A stretch of DNA of 64,000 bases from assembly GCF_041270065.1 (NCBI RefSeq), contig NZ_CP065958.1:992001-1056000 (forward strand), given 5' to 3'. Shown here one piece after another: positions 50,327 through 59,374 of this stretch. A program made the translations under genes and the position numbers. How positions within the stretch are numbered: position 1 is the stretch's first letter; each line of letters opens with the position of its first letter. The notes under the pieces are model-generated. The model did not search any database, was not told the DNA's origin, and saw only the letters and a list, made by a program, of their open reading frames with translations. This stretch comes from Streptomyces fradiae. GTDB taxonomy: Bacteria; Actinomycetota; Actinomycetes; Streptomycetales; Streptomycetaceae.

Positions 50327-50785
50327 ATGAGCGTCGCACAGCGCCGCGGACGCCGGATCATGATGACTCCGGCCGAGCTCGACACCTTCCTCTCCGAACA
50401 GCGCACCTGCCGGGTCGCGACCGTGTCGGCCGACGGCCGCCCGCACGTCAGCGCGCTCTGGTTCGCCTGGGACGGCACCTCGCTCTGGCTCTACTCGCTG
50501 ACCCGCAGCCGCCGTTGGGCCGAGCTGCGGTCCCGGCCGCAGGTCGCGGTGGTGGCCGACGACGGGGTGGAGTACGGGGAGCTGCGCGGCGTGGAGCTCT
50601 CGGGCACCGTGGAGTTCGTCGGCGAGGCGCCGCGCACGGGTGAGCCGTGCCCCGAACTCGACGCCGTCGAGCGCCTCTTCGCCGCGAAGAACTTCGGCCT
50701 CGACGCGATGCCGCACGACGGCCGCCACGCCTGGCTGCGGCTCACCCCGGACGCCGTCGCGTCCTGGGACTTCCGCAAGATCTGA
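50327..50785 (+). CDS. Pyridoxamine 5'-phosphate oxidase-family FMN/F420-binding protein
   Basis: 152 residues from ATG 50327 (AAGGGTG upstream). The split-barrel core is TCRVATVSADGRPHVSALWFAWDGTSLWLYSLTRSRRWAELRSRPQVAVVADDG. These actinobacterial proteins bind FMN or F420 and may act as oxidoreductases, heme-degrading enzymes or sensors. It is divergent from the isochorismatase-like gene and shares the inverted repeat. Confidence 0.88.
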   Translation: MSVAQRRGRRIMMTPAELDTFLSEQRTCRVATVSADGRPHVSALWFAWDGTSLWLYSLTRSRRWAELRSRPQVAVVADDGVEYGELRGVELSGTVEFVGEAPRTGEPCPELDAVERLFAAKNFGLDAMPHDGRHAWLRLTPDAVASWDFRKI

Positions 50786-50810
50786 GCCCCGCGCCGGAGG
50801 GGTGCGCGGC

Positions 50811-51716
50811 TCAGCTCTCGTGCGTCGCGCCCGCCTCCCGCAGCGCCTCGACGACCGCCCGGATCGAGGGGCGGCGCCCCGCATCCGTACGCCAGGTCGC
50901 GTAGATGTGGCGGCGCACCGGCTGGCGTACCGGCACGAAGGACACCCCGTCCATGGTCGCCGGGCGGCCGAGCCGGGGCGCGACGCACACACCGAGCCCG
51001 GCCGCGACCAGGGCGAGCTGGGTGTGGTGGTCGCCGGCGACATGGGCGATGCGCGGCTCGATGCCCTTGCCGCGCAGCGTGAACATCAGCCAGTCGTGGC
51101 AGAACTCGCCGGCCGGCCAGGAGACCCATTCCTCGTCGGCGAAGTCGTCGAGCTCGACGGAGGCGCGCCCGGCCAGCGGGTGGTCGGCGGGCAGCGCGAC
51201 ATCGGCGGAGTCGTCGAGCAGATGGGCCCGTTCGAGGCCGGCGGGGACAGGGGCCCGCTTGTTGTTCCAGTCGAGGACGACGGCGAGGTCGCTGTCCCCG
51301 CGCAGCACGTCACGGGTCCCGAAGTCCGGTTCCAACTCGGCGGTGTGCACGCGCAGTTCGGGGTGGGCCGAGCGCAGCGCGCGGATGGCGGCGGGGAACA
51401 GGCCGCGCATCGCGGTGGGGAAGGCGGCGATCCGCACCTCGCCGACCACCTGGCCGCGCTGCGCCTCGATGTCCGCCTGGGCGAGCTGCACCTGCGAGAG
51501 GATCCGGGAGGCGTGCTCGGCGAGCAGCAGGCCGGCGTCGGTGAGCCGGATCCCCCGGCCACTGCGGGCGAGCAGCTGCTGTCCGATCTCGCGCTCCAGT
51601 TTGGCCAGCTGCTGCGAGACGGCGGAGGTCGTGACGTGCAGGCCTTCGGCGGCGCCGCTCACGGAACCGTGCCGCGCGACGGCGTCCAGGGTCCGCAGGC
51701 GCTCCAGATTCAACAT
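50811..51716 (-). CDS. LysR family transcriptional regulator
   Basis: 301 residues from ATG 51716. The DNA-binding domain is MLNLERLRTLDAVARHGSVSGAAEGLHVTTSAVSQQLAKLEREIGQQLLARSGRGIRLTDAG; the ligand-binding domain follows from VGEVRIAAFPTAM. Divergent from an EamA transporter 74 bases away, the usual LysR arrangement, so it probably controls that exporter. Confidence 0.95.
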   Translation of the reverse strand: MLNLERLRTLDAVARHGSVSGAAEGLHVTTSAVSQQLAKLEREIGQQLLARSGRGIRLTDAGLLLAEHASRILSQVQLAQADIEAQRGQVVGEVRIAAFPTAMRGLFPAAIRALRSAHPELRVHTAELEPDFGTRDVLRGDSDLAVVLDWNNKRAPVPAGLERAHLLDDSADVALPADHPLAGRASVELDDFADEEWVSWPAGEFCHDWLMFTLRGKGIEPRIAHVAGDHHTQLALVAAGLGVCVAPRLGRPATMDGVSFVPVRQPVRRHIYATWRTDAGRRPSIRAVVEALREAGATHES

Positions 51717-51790
51717 GTAAGCGATTCTAAGAGGTCGCCTCCAATAATTCTCGCTTGTACTACGAGGTCGGCTCGGCCACCCTGAGTTCC

Positions 51791-52777
51791 ATGAGCAGCC
51801 CCGCCACCCCTTCCGCACCCCGCCGGCCGCAGGTCGACTGGCGCGTCCGCTTCGGCGCCCTCGCCCTGATCTGGGGCTTCAGCTTCCTCTTCATCAAGGT
51901 CGGCACGGACGGCTTCGCGCCGTTCCAGGTGACCTTCGGCCGGCTTCTCTTCGGTACGGCGGTGCTGGCCGTCGCCATGGTCGTGAAGCGCGACCGGCTG
52001 CCGCGCGGCGCGCGCACCTGGGGCCATCTGACGGTGGCGGCGTTCCTGCTCAACGCGCTGCCGTTCTCACTGTTCTCGTACGCGGAGCTGACCATCCCGT
52101 CGACGCTGGCGGGCATCTGCAACGCGACGACCCCGCTGTGGGGCATGCTCCTGTCCCTGGTGGCGCTCTCCGAGGACCGGCCCACCCGGGTGCGCGCGGC
52201 GGGCCTCGGCATCGGCTTCGTCGGGGTGCTCACGGTGCTCGGCGCCTGGCAGGGCTTCTCGGGCCTGGACGTCACGGGCACGGCGCTCGCACTGCTCGCC
52301 TCCTTCAGCTACGCGGTCGGCTGGATCTACGTGCGCCGCACCCTGGCCGGCACCGGCGCCTCGAACCTCTCCCTCGCGGGCTCCCAGGTCGGCCTCGCCA
52401 CGCTCCAACTGGCCCTGGTCACCCCGCTGTTCACCAGCTGGCCGGAGTCCTTCGCGGTCCTTCCGCTGCTCTCGGTGATCGCCCTGGGCGCGCTCGGCAC
52501 GGGCTGCGCGATGCTGCTCCAGTACGGCGTGGTGGCCGAGGTCGGCCCGACGACGGCCTCCATGGTCACCTACTTCATCCCGGTCATCGCGACCGCCGCC
52601 GGCGTCGCCCTCCTCGGCGAACAGCTGTCCTGGAACACCCCGGTCGGCGCGATCATCGTCCTCGCCGGCGCCGCCCTCACCCAGAGCCGCGGCCCGCGCC
52701 GCACCAAGCCCACGTCGCCCGTGGCCGCCGCCCCGACCGAAGCCCCGCGCCCGGAGACCGCCGGCACCCGCTCGTAG
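51791..52777 (+). CDS. EamA family transporter
   Basis: 328 residues, ten predicted membrane helices in two EamA halves (FGALALIWGFSFLFIKVGTDG and GSQVGLATLQLALVTPLF...AIIVLAGAALTQ). ATG 51791 is preferred to the one at 51755, which is in the LysR leader. Probable metabolite or amino-acid exporter controlled by the divergent LysR protein. Followed by the MocR gene on the other strand, 15 bases apart. Confidence 0.92.
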   Translation: MSSPATPSAPRRPQVDWRVRFGALALIWGFSFLFIKVGTDGFAPFQVTFGRLLFGTAVLAVAMVVKRDRLPRGARTWGHLTVAAFLLNALPFSLFSYAELTIPSTLAGICNATTPLWGMLLSLVALSEDRPTRVRAAGLGIGFVGVLTVLGAWQGFSGLDVTGTALALLASFSYAVGWIYVRRTLAGTGASNLSLAGSQVGLATLQLALVTPLFTSWPESFAVLPLLSVIALGALGTGCAMLLQYGVVAEVGPTTASMVTYFIPVIATAAGVALLGEQLSWNTPVGAIIVLAGAALTQSRGPRRTKPTSPVAAAPTEAPRPETAGTRS

Positions 52778-52792
52778 CGCGGGGCCACGCCC

Positions 52793-54124
52793 TCAGCCGT
52801 AACTCCGCGCCGGCGCCGGCCCCGCCGCGTACGCCACCGCGTCGGCGAGCGGTTCGAGGTCGGTCCGGGCGAGGCCGGAGACGGTGAGCCGGACCGCAGG
52901 GCCCGCGTCCATGCGGAAGCGGGCGCCGGGGGCGACGGCCCAGCCGGCGGCGAGGAGGCGGGCGACGGCGCCGGTCTCGTCGGCGACCGGGACCCAGACG
53001 TTCATCCCGCTCCGCCCGTGCGCCTCGACGCCGCGCCGGGCGAGGGCGCGCACCAGGCCGTCCCGCCGCGCCCCGTACGAGGCGGCCACCGCCGCCGGGT
53101 CGATCGCGCCCGTGGTCCACAGGTGCACCACGGCCCGCTGGAGCAGCCGGCTGACCCAGCCGGGGCCGAGCCGTTGCCGGCCGAGCACCCGGTCGACGGT
53201 CTCCGCGTCGCCGGTGAAGGCGGCGATCCGCAGGTCGGGGCCCCAGGCCTTGGCGACCGAGCGCACGAAGACCCACTTGCCCTGCCCCGTGGCCAGCGGG
53301 TGCAGCGGCTGGGCGACGATGCCGTGCCCGTGGTCGTCCTCGACGAGCAGCACGTCCGGGTGCGCCGCGAGGACCGCGCGCAGCGCGGCGGCCCGCTCGG
53401 CGGTGACGCAGGCGCCGGTCGGGTTCTGGGCGCGGTCGGTGACGATCACGGCGCGCGCGCCCGCGCGCAGGGCGCGGGCCACCGCCTCGGGCAGCGGCCC
53501 CTCGTCGTCGACGGCGACCGGCACCGGCCGAAGCCCGAGCGCGGGCACGAGGTCGAGCAGGCTGCCCCAGCCGGGGTCCTCCACCGCCACCGCGTCGCCC
53601 GGGCGCAGATGCGCGGCGAGCACCCGCTCGACGGCGTCGAGCGAGCCGGAGGCGACCCCGACCGGCCCGGCCGGCACACCGCCCGCATCGAAGGCCGCGC
53701 GGGCGAGCCGCGCGAACTCCTCGTCGACCGGCGCCTCTCCGTACAGCGGGGCCCGCTCGGCGTACTCGCGCGCGACCGCGGCCAGCACCTCGCCGAGCGG
53801 CGGGAGCAGCGCGGGGTCCGGGCTGCCGTTGCTCACGTCCCGCACGCCCTCGGGGGCGTCGACCCGGATCGAGCCGCGCGCGGTGGTGGCGGGCGCGGCG
53901 CGCACCCGGCTGCCGCGCCGCCCGTCGGTCTCGATCACCCCGCGCTCGCGCAGGGTGCGGTAGGCGGCGGCCACGGTGTTCGGGTTCACCCCGAGCCCGG
54001 CGGCCAACTCCCGCATGGGCGGCAGCAGTTGTCCCGGCTTGAGCTGCCCGGCACCGACCCCGCGCTCGACGCTGGCGGCGATCTCCGATGCACGGCGACC
54101 TTCGATCCGATACTCTCCTAGCAC
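52793..54124 (-). CDS. MocR family regulator (GntR wHTH fused to PLP aminotransferase fold)
   Basis: 443 residues from GTG 54124. The GntR-type helix-turn-helix is EIAASVERGVGAGQLKPGQLLPPMRELAAGLGVNPNTVAAAYRTLRERGVIE. The aminotransferase-like part has the family AVEDPGWGSLLDL, TDRAQNPTGACVT, LLVEDDHGHGI and the PLP-lysine region VRSVAKAWGPDLRIAA (Lys of VAKAW). MocR proteins such as PdxR sense PLP. It is divergent from two FMN-binding proteins of pyridoxamine-oxidase type, supporting B6-related control. Confidence 0.95.
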   Translation of the reverse strand: MLGEYRIEGRRASEIAASVERGVGAGQLKPGQLLPPMRELAAGLGVNPNTVAAAYRTLRERGVIETDGRRGSRVRAAPATTARGSIRVDAPEGVRDVSNGSPDPALLPPLGEVLAAVAREYAERAPLYGEAPVDEEFARLARAAFDAGGVPAGPVGVASGSLDAVERVLAAHLRPGDAVAVEDPGWGSLLDLVPALGLRPVPVAVDDEGPLPEAVARALRAGARAVIVTDRAQNPTGACVTAERAAALRAVLAAHPDVLLVEDDHGHGIVAQPLHPLATGQGKWVFVRSVAKAWGPDLRIAAFTGDAETVDRVLGRQRLGPGWVSRLLQRAVVHLWTTGAIDPAAVAASYGARRDGLVRALARRGVEAHGRSGMNVWVPVADETGAVARLLAAGWAVAPGARFRMDAGPAVRLTVSGLARTDLEPLADAVAYAAGPAPARSYG

Positions 54125-54131
54125 AAACCAG

Positions 54132-54160
54132 ATTATGCACTAGTGCAATGGAGTTCGCAA
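54132..54160 (-). promoter_or_regulatory. MocR promoter with operator in the spacer
   Basis: On the - strand TTGCGA (54160-54155), 17 bases, CATAAT (54137-54132), then seven bases to the GTG at 54124: a leaderless promoter. The perfect 12-bp palindrome TGCACTAGTGCA at 54136-54147 lies across the spacer and the edge of the -10 box, and just 13 bases before the divergent gene start at 54160. Strong candidate for the MocR autoregulatory site. Confidence 0.7.
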
Positions 54161-54888
54161 TGCCGGAGACACAGGCGACCACGGCCACCGCCGCCGGGAC
54201 CGGGACGACCGGGGCCGGGGACGGGGAGTACGCCCCCACCGAGCGCACCGTCCCCACCCGATCCCGGGAGCGCGCCTCGTACGACCGCGCGCTGGTGCAC
54301 TCGATCCTCGACGAGACCTACCTCTGCCACCTCGGCTTCGTCCGCGACGGCGCGCCCGTCGTGCTCCCGACCCTCTACGGGCGGATAGGCGAGCGGCTCT
54401 ACGTGCACGGGTCCACCGGCTCCCGGCCGCTGCGGTCCGCCGGCCGGGGCGAGGACGCGCCGGGCCTGCCGGTCTGTCTGACCGTGACCCATGTGGACGG
54501 CCTGGTGCTCGCCAAGTCCGCCTTCCACCACTCGATCAACTACCGCTCGGTCGTGGTGCACGGCGTCGCCCACCAGGTCACCGACCCCGAGGAGCTGCGC
54601 ACCGCGCTCGACGCGCTCGTCGACCACGTGGTGCCGGGCCGCGCCGCCGACTCCCGGCCCGGCAACGCCAAGGAGCTCGCCGCCACCGCCGTGCTCCGCA
54701 TCGACCTCGCCGAGGTCTCCGCGAAGGTCCGCACCGGCGGCCCCAACGACGACCCCGAGGACGCCGCGCTCCCCCACTGGGCCGGCGTGGTCCCCGTACA
54801 GCGCGGCTACGGCACCCCGGTCCCGGCCGCCGGCCAGTCCGACGCGCTGCCGCTGCCCGGCTACCTCGCCGGCCTCGCCGCCCTGTAG
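54160..54888 (+). CDS. Pyridoxamine 5'-phosphate oxidase-like FMN-binding protein
   Basis: About 242 residues from ATG 54160 (GGAG seven bases upstream; an ATG at 54148 would overlap the operator). A flexible Thr/Gly N-terminus, then the split barrel: LDETYLCHLGFVRDGAPVVLPTLYGRIGERLYVHGSTGSRPLR, VCLTVTHVDGLVLAKSAFHHSINYRSVVVHG, HWAGVVPVQRGYGTPV. Flavin-binding oxidase-like proteins of this group often sit with MocR regulators. First gene of a two-gene unit with the next. Confidence 0.9.
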   Translation: MPETQATTATAAGTGTTGAGDGEYAPTERTVPTRSRERASYDRALVHSILDETYLCHLGFVRDGAPVVLPTLYGRIGERLYVHGSTGSRPLRSAGRGEDAPGLPVCLTVTHVDGLVLAKSAFHHSINYRSVVVHGVAHQVTDPEELRTALDALVDHVVPGRAADSRPGNAKELAATAVLRIDLAEVSAKVRTGGPNDDPEDAALPHWAGVVPVQRGYGTPVPAAGQSDALPLPGYLAGLAAL

Positions 54889-54898
54889 GAGGACCGCC

Positions 54899-55561
54899 AT
54901 GCTCATCCACCCCTGGGACGCCGCGCTCGACGAGGGCGAGTGGCGGGACTGGCTGGCCCGCCACGACTTCGGCCAGCTCGCGGTGAACGGCGCGCCCGGC
55001 GAGCCTCCGTGGGTGCAGCCGCTGCACTTCCGTTACGAGCCGGAGCCCGGCCCGTACGGCCAGGCGCTCACCCACCTCGCCCGGCCCAACCCGCTCTGGC
55101 GCGACCTGGAGCGCTCGTCCGCCGTGCTGCTCAGCGTGGTCGACGACTACGTCTACGTGCCCGGCCACTGGACCGCCCCGGACGGCGCGCCGTCCGCGCA
55201 CGGCACCCCGACCTCCTTCTACGCGGCCGTCCAGCTGCGCTGCACCGCGCACATCGTGGACGACCCGGAGGAGAAGGCGGAGCTGCTCAACCGCCAGGTC
55301 GCCCACTTCCAGCCGGAGGGCGGCACTGCCCCGGTGGCCCCGGGCGAGGCGCCGTTCGGCCGGATGCTCCCGGGCATCCGGATGCTGCGGCTCGAAGTGA
55401 CCGACGTACGCGCCAAGTTCAAGTACGGCGGCAACAAGCCGGCCGACATCCGCGACCGTGTCACCGACCGCCTGTCCGACCGCCGCGGCCCGGGCGACGC
55501 GGCGGCCCTCGCCCACAAGGCCCGCCGCACGCCCGGCGCCGAAGGCCAGGTCGCGCTCTAG
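54899..55561 (+). CDS. PaiB-like FMN-binding protein
   Basis: 220 residues; ATG preceded by GGAGGA, overlapping the region after the previous stop by only 10 bases. PaiB-type stretches include [57 protein letters not shown] and [25 protein letters not shown]. Homologous proteins in Bacillus (PaiB) bind FMN and affect protease and sporulation genes. Co-transcribed with the preceding FMN protein under probable MocR control. Confidence 0.88.
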   Translation: MLIHPWDAALDEGEWRDWLARHDFGQLAVNGAPGEPPWVQPLHFRYEPEPGPYGQALTHLARPNPLWRDLERSSAVLLSVVDDYVYVPGHWTAPDGAPSAHGTPTSFYAAVQLRCTAHIVDDPEEKAELLNRQVAHFQPEGGTAPVAPGEAPFGRMLPGIRMLRLEVTDVRAKFKYGGNKPADIRDRVTDRLSDRRGPGDAAALAHKARRTPGAEGQVAL

Positions 55562-56502
55562 CCGGGGGTCGCCACCGTCCCCCTGGTCTCGGCGAAGGCC
55601 AGACCGGTCACCGCGAGCAGCAGGAGCAGCGTTCCGGCGACCGTGGCGGCGGTGAGCTGTTCGCCGAGCAGGGTGACCGCGATGACCGCCGCGCTGACCG
55701 GCTCCAGGAGCATGATCACGGAGACGGTGGCGGCGCGGACGACGGCCGCCCCGGCGAAGTAGAGCGCGTAGGCGAGGGCGGTCGGCACGGCCGCGACGTA
55801 AAGGAGCAGGGCGGGCAGCCGCAGCGGCGCGTCGGTGTGCGGCAGCAGGCCCTCCGCCCAGGCCATGGGCAGCAGCCCGACCATGCCGACGGCGAAGGCC
55901 CAGGTGGTCGTCGACAGCGCGTCGCCACTGCCGCCGGTGCGGCCGAGCCAGCGGGTGAGCAGGGTGATCGCCGCGTATCCGGCGGCGGACAGGACGGCGA
56001 GGACGACGCCGAGCGGGCGGACCTCCGCCCCGCCGCTGCCGAGGACGAGGACGCCGAGCCCGGCGAGCGCGCCGCCGACCGCGGCGGCGCCGCCCACGCC
56101 GATCCGCTCGCCCATCAGAAGGCGCGCGCCGACGGCGATGAGCACGGGCCCGGCGCCGAGGGTGACGACCGTGCCGACCGCGAGCCCCGTGGCCTGCACG
56201 GCGGCGAAGTAGGCGCTCTGGAAGACGGTCAGGCCGATGCCGGTGCCGAGGATCCGGACGAGCCGACGGCGTCGCGGCTCGGGAGCGGCCGGAGTCCTCG
56301 GTCCCCGCCGCAGCGCGAGCGCGCCGAGCAGCAGGACGAGCCCGCCGGCGCAGCGCCAGAAGGAGAGGGCGAGGGGACCCATGTCGCTGGCCCGGAAGAC
56401 CAGCGAGGCGGCGGCCCCCGCGGTGCCCCAGGCGATTCCGGCGACGATCAGATAGGTGAGGCTCCGCCCGGTGGACAGGGCGGGGCCGAAGGAATTCGAC
56501 AC
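55558..56502 (-). CDS. EamA family transporter
   Basis: 314 residues from GTG 56502 with GGAGAAG eight bases before it. Ten predicted membrane helices: [80 protein letters not shown]. The 3' end overlaps the convergent PaiB-like gene by 4 bases. An upstream in-frame start would add a basic segment. Exporter; cargo unknown. Confidence 0.92.
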   Translation of the reverse strand: MSNSFGPALSTGRSLTYLIVAGIAWGTAGAAASLVFRASDMGPLALSFWRCAGGLVLLLGALALRRGPRTPAAPEPRRRRLVRILGTGIGLTVFQSAYFAAVQATGLAVGTVVTLGAGPVLIAVGARLLMGERIGVGGAAAVGGALAGLGVLVLGSGGAEVRPLGVVLAVLSAAGYAAITLLTRWLGRTGGSGDALSTTTWAFAVGMVGLLPMAWAEGLLPHTDAPLRLPALLLYVAAVPTALAYALYFAGAAVVRAATVSVIMLLEPVSAAVIAVTLLGEQLTAATVAGTLLLLLAVTGLAFAETRGTVATPG

Positions 56503-56682
56503 GTGCGTTCTTCTCCGTGTGAAGACAGGAAGGTTGGTGGTCGCTGGGCTCCGCGGGCGGGCAGCGACGAACCGCCCGGGGGCCATGTGTCGGCACGCCC
56601 GGGCCCGGTCTTCGTCAGCGGAAGGTGCCGCCCGCGCTAGGCGGCGGGAGGCGGAAGAACGGTCGAATGCATGAGCGGCACC

Positions 56683-57681
56683 CTACGCGGAGTTCCGCCC
56701 GGCCGTCACCTCGGCGTCCTCGTCCGCCGTGACGGATGCGGCGGCCGACCCGGCCACCGGCTCGGCGGCCGCGGCCTTGGGCGTCGACGACTGCGCGATG
56801 AACGCGCCGACGAGGACCACGGCGCCGCCGAGGATCTGCGGCGCCGCCAGGTGCTCACCGAGCAGCACCCAGGCGAGGACGGTCGCGATGACCGCCTCCA
56901 GGCAGGCCACCACGCCCGCGACCTGCGGAGAGAGCTTGCGCACGGAGATGACGCCGGTGACGTACGCGAGGACGGTGGCGATCAGCACGACGTAGCCGAT
57001 CAGCAGCCCGGCCGGGACCTCGGTGCCGTTCATGTCGGCGGTGCCGGCGAGCACCGACCAGTCCATGCCCCACGGGCGGGCGACGGCGGTGAGCACGAGC
57101 GCGCCGCCGAGGAGTCCGTACGCGATGACGCCCAGCGGGTCGGCAGGCTCGGCCTCGTCGCTGCCCTGGTCGGAGAGGACGAAGTAGCCGACCTGGCAGC
57201 AGGCGGCGGCGAGCGCGAGGAGCAGTCCGAGCAGGTCGAAGCTCAGCCCCGACCAGACCTGGACGACACAGGCGAGACCGCCGACGGCGAGGACGACGCC
57301 GAGCGCGGCGCGCCGGGTGACCGGCCGGCGCTGGACGAAGCGGACCCAGCCGAGGACGAGCGCGGGGGCGAGGTACTCGATGAGCAGGGCCACGCCGACC
57401 GGGATCCGGGAGATCGCGGCGAAGTAGCAGGCCTGGACGCCGGCGACGGCGAGCAGTCCGAAGCCGGCGAGCAGCGCGGGCTTGCGGCGCACCAGGTCCC
57501 GGTGGCGCCAGGCCACGGGCAGCATGACGAGGGCGGCGCCGGCCACCCGGAGCCACACCACATGGAGCGGGTCGAGTCCCGCCTCGATGAGCGGCTTGGC
57601 CGCCACTCCCGAACCACCGAATGCGAAGGCCGAGGCCAGGGCGAGTCCCAGGCCGGCGCTTCTCCCCTGAGACGCGTGCAT
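56683..57681 (-). CDS. EamA family transporter (RhtA-like)
   Basis: 332 residues, ten membrane helices, beginning GLGLALASAFAFGGSGVAAKPLIEAGLDPLHVVWLRVAGAALVML and including IEYLAPALVLGW and SPQVAGVVACLEAVIATVLAW. Resembles threonine/homoserine exporters. A Glu/Ala-rich C-terminal tail of about 30 residues follows. Second EamA gene in tandem with the previous one, 180 bases apart; not obviously an operon. Confidence 0.92.
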   Translation of the reverse strand: MHASQGRSAGLGLALASAFAFGGSGVAAKPLIEAGLDPLHVVWLRVAGAALVMLPVAWRHRDLVRRKPALLAGFGLLAVAGVQACYFAAISRIPVGVALLIEYLAPALVLGWVRFVQRRPVTRRAALGVVLAVGGLACVVQVWSGLSFDLLGLLLALAAACCQVGYFVLSDQGSDEAEPADPLGVIAYGLLGGALVLTAVARPWGMDWSVLAGTADMNGTEVPAGLLIGYVVLIATVLAYVTGVISVRKLSPQVAGVVACLEAVIATVLAWVLLGEHLAAPQILGGAVVLVGAFIAQSSTPKAAAAEPVAGSAAASVTADEDAEVTAGRNSA

Positions 57682-57722
57682 CGGGCCATCATGACAGGAC
57701 CCGGTCAGGTGCGTAACCCCCG

Positions 57723-58334
57723 TTACACCTGTTGAGACGGGTGCTCGATCCGGGCGGTCAGCGCACCCGGATCGACCCCGGCCCGGCGCAGCACCTCGGC
57801 GGCCCGGCTGTCCCGGTCGACGGCGAGCGCGGCGAGCAGATCGAGGCCGCGCACCCGGCTGTCGCCGCGCAGGGCACCACGGTGGGCGGCACGGTCGAAG
57901 GCGCCGGCGAGGGCGGCGGCGGCCGCGGGCGACCAGCCGGCGGCGGCGGTGTCGGCCCCACGCAAGACGGGAAGCGTGGCGCCGGTGTCCTCGACGGAGC
58001 GCTGCCAGCGCAGGCCGTAGCCGATGGAGCGCTGAACGAGATAGCCGAGGACACGGGCGCGCCGGTCGGCGTCACCGAGCGCGGCGGCCGCCCCGGGGTC
58101 GGCCTCGACGAGCGAGTGCAGCAGGTGGGCGGTGTCGATCTGCCGGTCACCGTCCCGCAGGGCCCGCCGCCGGGCGCCGTCGAGGGCGCGCATGAGCTCC
58201 GCGGTCAGCCGGTCGGCGAGGTCGGCCCGGCGCTCGGCGGGCAGCAGCCGGGGCACCCGGGGCGCGGGCGTACGGCCGGAAAGGCAGTCGGGGCGGCGGT
58301 CGGGCGACGGGACCGGAGGGACGGGAGCGTGCAC
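57723..58334 (-). CDS. Clp N-terminal (Clp_N) domain protein
   Basis: 203 residues from GTG 58334. Two Clp_N-type repeat halves are visible: ALDGARRRALRDGDRQIDTAHLLHSLVEADPGAAAALGDADR and AAAALAGAFDRAAHRGALRGDSRVRGLDLLAALAVDRDSRAAEVLRRAG. No ATPase domain follows, so it is a stand-alone adaptor-like protein that may bind Clp protease components or substrates. The first 30 residues are Pro/Arg-rich and disordered. Confidence 0.82.
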   Translation of the reverse strand: MHAPVPPVPSPDRRPDCLSGRTPAPRVPRLLPAERRADLADRLTAELMRALDGARRRALRDGDRQIDTAHLLHSLVEADPGAAAALGDADRRARVLGYLVQRSIGYGLRWQRSVEDTGATLPVLRGADTAAAGWSPAAAAALAGAFDRAAHRGALRGDSRVRGLDLLAALAVDRDSRAAEVLRRAGVDPGALTARIEHPSQQV

Positions 58335-58531
58335 CCTTCCACCTCATCAGCCCCGGAGCGCGCGGTCATCCTCGGCGAGGAGCATGTGCGCATCCCACCG
58401 GGGTTGGGTACGGGCGGTCGATTCCTCCTCCTTGCGGATGAGATCGCGCGAGTTCGCCTCTCGGGGCGCGCGCCGCCTTGCCCCGCGCCCTCCACGCAAC
58501 CACACGGCCGCCCTTCACCGTCCTTTCAGAC

Positions 58532-58753
58532 ATGTTCTGGATGGTGGCCCTGCTCGCGCAAGACGGGCGGCAGTACGTCTACCGCGTGTACGCGCCGCGG
58601 GCGGCGCTGCCGGCCGACCTCTTCTGGGCCGCGTTCCACTGTCACGACGAGGGCGGCGGTCCGCGCGCCTCGGACTGGTTCGACTCCGCGCAGATCTGGT
58701 GGTTCGACGGCGTCGACGGCGAGCCCGCAGAACTGACGGTTCATCAGTATTGA
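58532..58753 (+). CDS. Small hypothetical protein
   Basis: 73 residues from ATG 58532. It is Trp-, Tyr- and Asp-rich (MFWMVALLAQDGRQYVYRVY...ADLFWAAFHCHDEGG...DWFDSAQIWWFDG) and has the codon bias of a real gene. No family recognised; no ribosome site is clear. The region before it (58335-58531) shows no other gene. Confidence 0.6.
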   Translation: MFWMVALLAQDGRQYVYRVYAPRAALPADLFWAAFHCHDEGGGPRASDWFDSAQIWWFDGVDGEPAELTVHQY

Positions 58754-58823
58754 ATGTTCGCGCCCCTGCGGCTACGTTCCGCGACACCGATAGCCCGACT
58801 GGTACGCGTGAAGGGGTGGTCCC

Positions 58824-59252
58824 ATGGCCGAAGTCAGCGCGGAGGCACGCATCGAGGCACCGGCCGAGAAGGTGTGGGCGCGGCTCACCGACTTCGGTTC
58901 GTACGGGGAGTGGAACGCCACCCACACCAACTTCCCGAACGGCGGCCCGGCCGCCCTGGAGGCGGGCGCGACCTTCGCGGAGAACATGAAGCTGATGGGC
59001 TTCCCCGCCGAGGTGACCTGGACGGTGGAGGAGCTGGAGACCGCCCGGGTGTTCGCGATCCGCGGCAAGGGCCCGATGGGCGTCGTCGTCGGCACGCGCT
59101 ACTCCCTCACCGCCGACGGCGACGCCACCACGGTACGGATCGACGGGGAGTTCACGGGTGCGGCCGTCTCCCTGATGGCCGGCAAGCTCAAGGACTCGGC
59201 GACGGCCGCGCTGACCGAGTCGCTGCGCAAGCTGGCCGGCCTGGTCGGCTGA
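58824..59252 (+). CDS. SRPBCC (START-like) family protein
   Basis: 142 residues with the sequence AEVSAEARIEAPAEKVWARLTDFGSYGEWNATHTNFPNGGPAALEAGATFAENMKLMGFPAEVTWTVEELETARVFAIRGKGPMGVV, a polyketide-cyclase/CoxG-like START fold. Hydrophobic ligand binding is likely. AAGGGGTGG precedes the ATG. Ends just before a 42-base palindrome that separates it from the convergent PadR gene. Confidence 0.9.
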   Translation: MAEVSAEARIEAPAEKVWARLTDFGSYGEWNATHTNFPNGGPAALEAGATFAENMKLMGFPAEVTWTVEELETARVFAIRGKGPMGVVVGTRYSLTADGDATTVRIDGEFTGAAVSLMAGKLKDSATAALTESLRKLAGLVG

Positions 59253-59273
59253 CCGGCCGGCGCGTTCCGTACG

Positions 59274-59315
59274 CGAAGGGGCCCCGCGGCATGCGCATGC
59301 CGCGGGGCCCCTTCG
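59274..59315. terminator. 42-base perfect palindrome, bidirectional terminator
   Basis: Each half is 21 bases, with GAAGGGGCCCCGCGGCATG on the left (59274-59294) mirrored on the right (59295-59315) and no spacer, so the RNA hairpin has only a tetraloop. It lies between the SRPBCC and PadR stop codons. Confidence 0.85.
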
Positions 59316-59329
59316 TGACCGTCAGCCGC

Positions 59330-59374
59330 TCAGTGCCCGTCGGGTCAGTACTCGTCGGGTCAGTGCTCGTCGGC
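59330..59374. repeat. Triple 15-bp tandem repeat at the PadR 3' end
   Basis: Units TCAGTGCCCGTCGGG, TCAGTACTCGTCGGG and TCAGTGCTCGTCGGC at 59330-59344, 59345-59359 and 59360-59374. The last contains the PadR stop codon; the others lie just beyond it and look like duplications of the gene's terminal codons. Confidence 0.85.
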
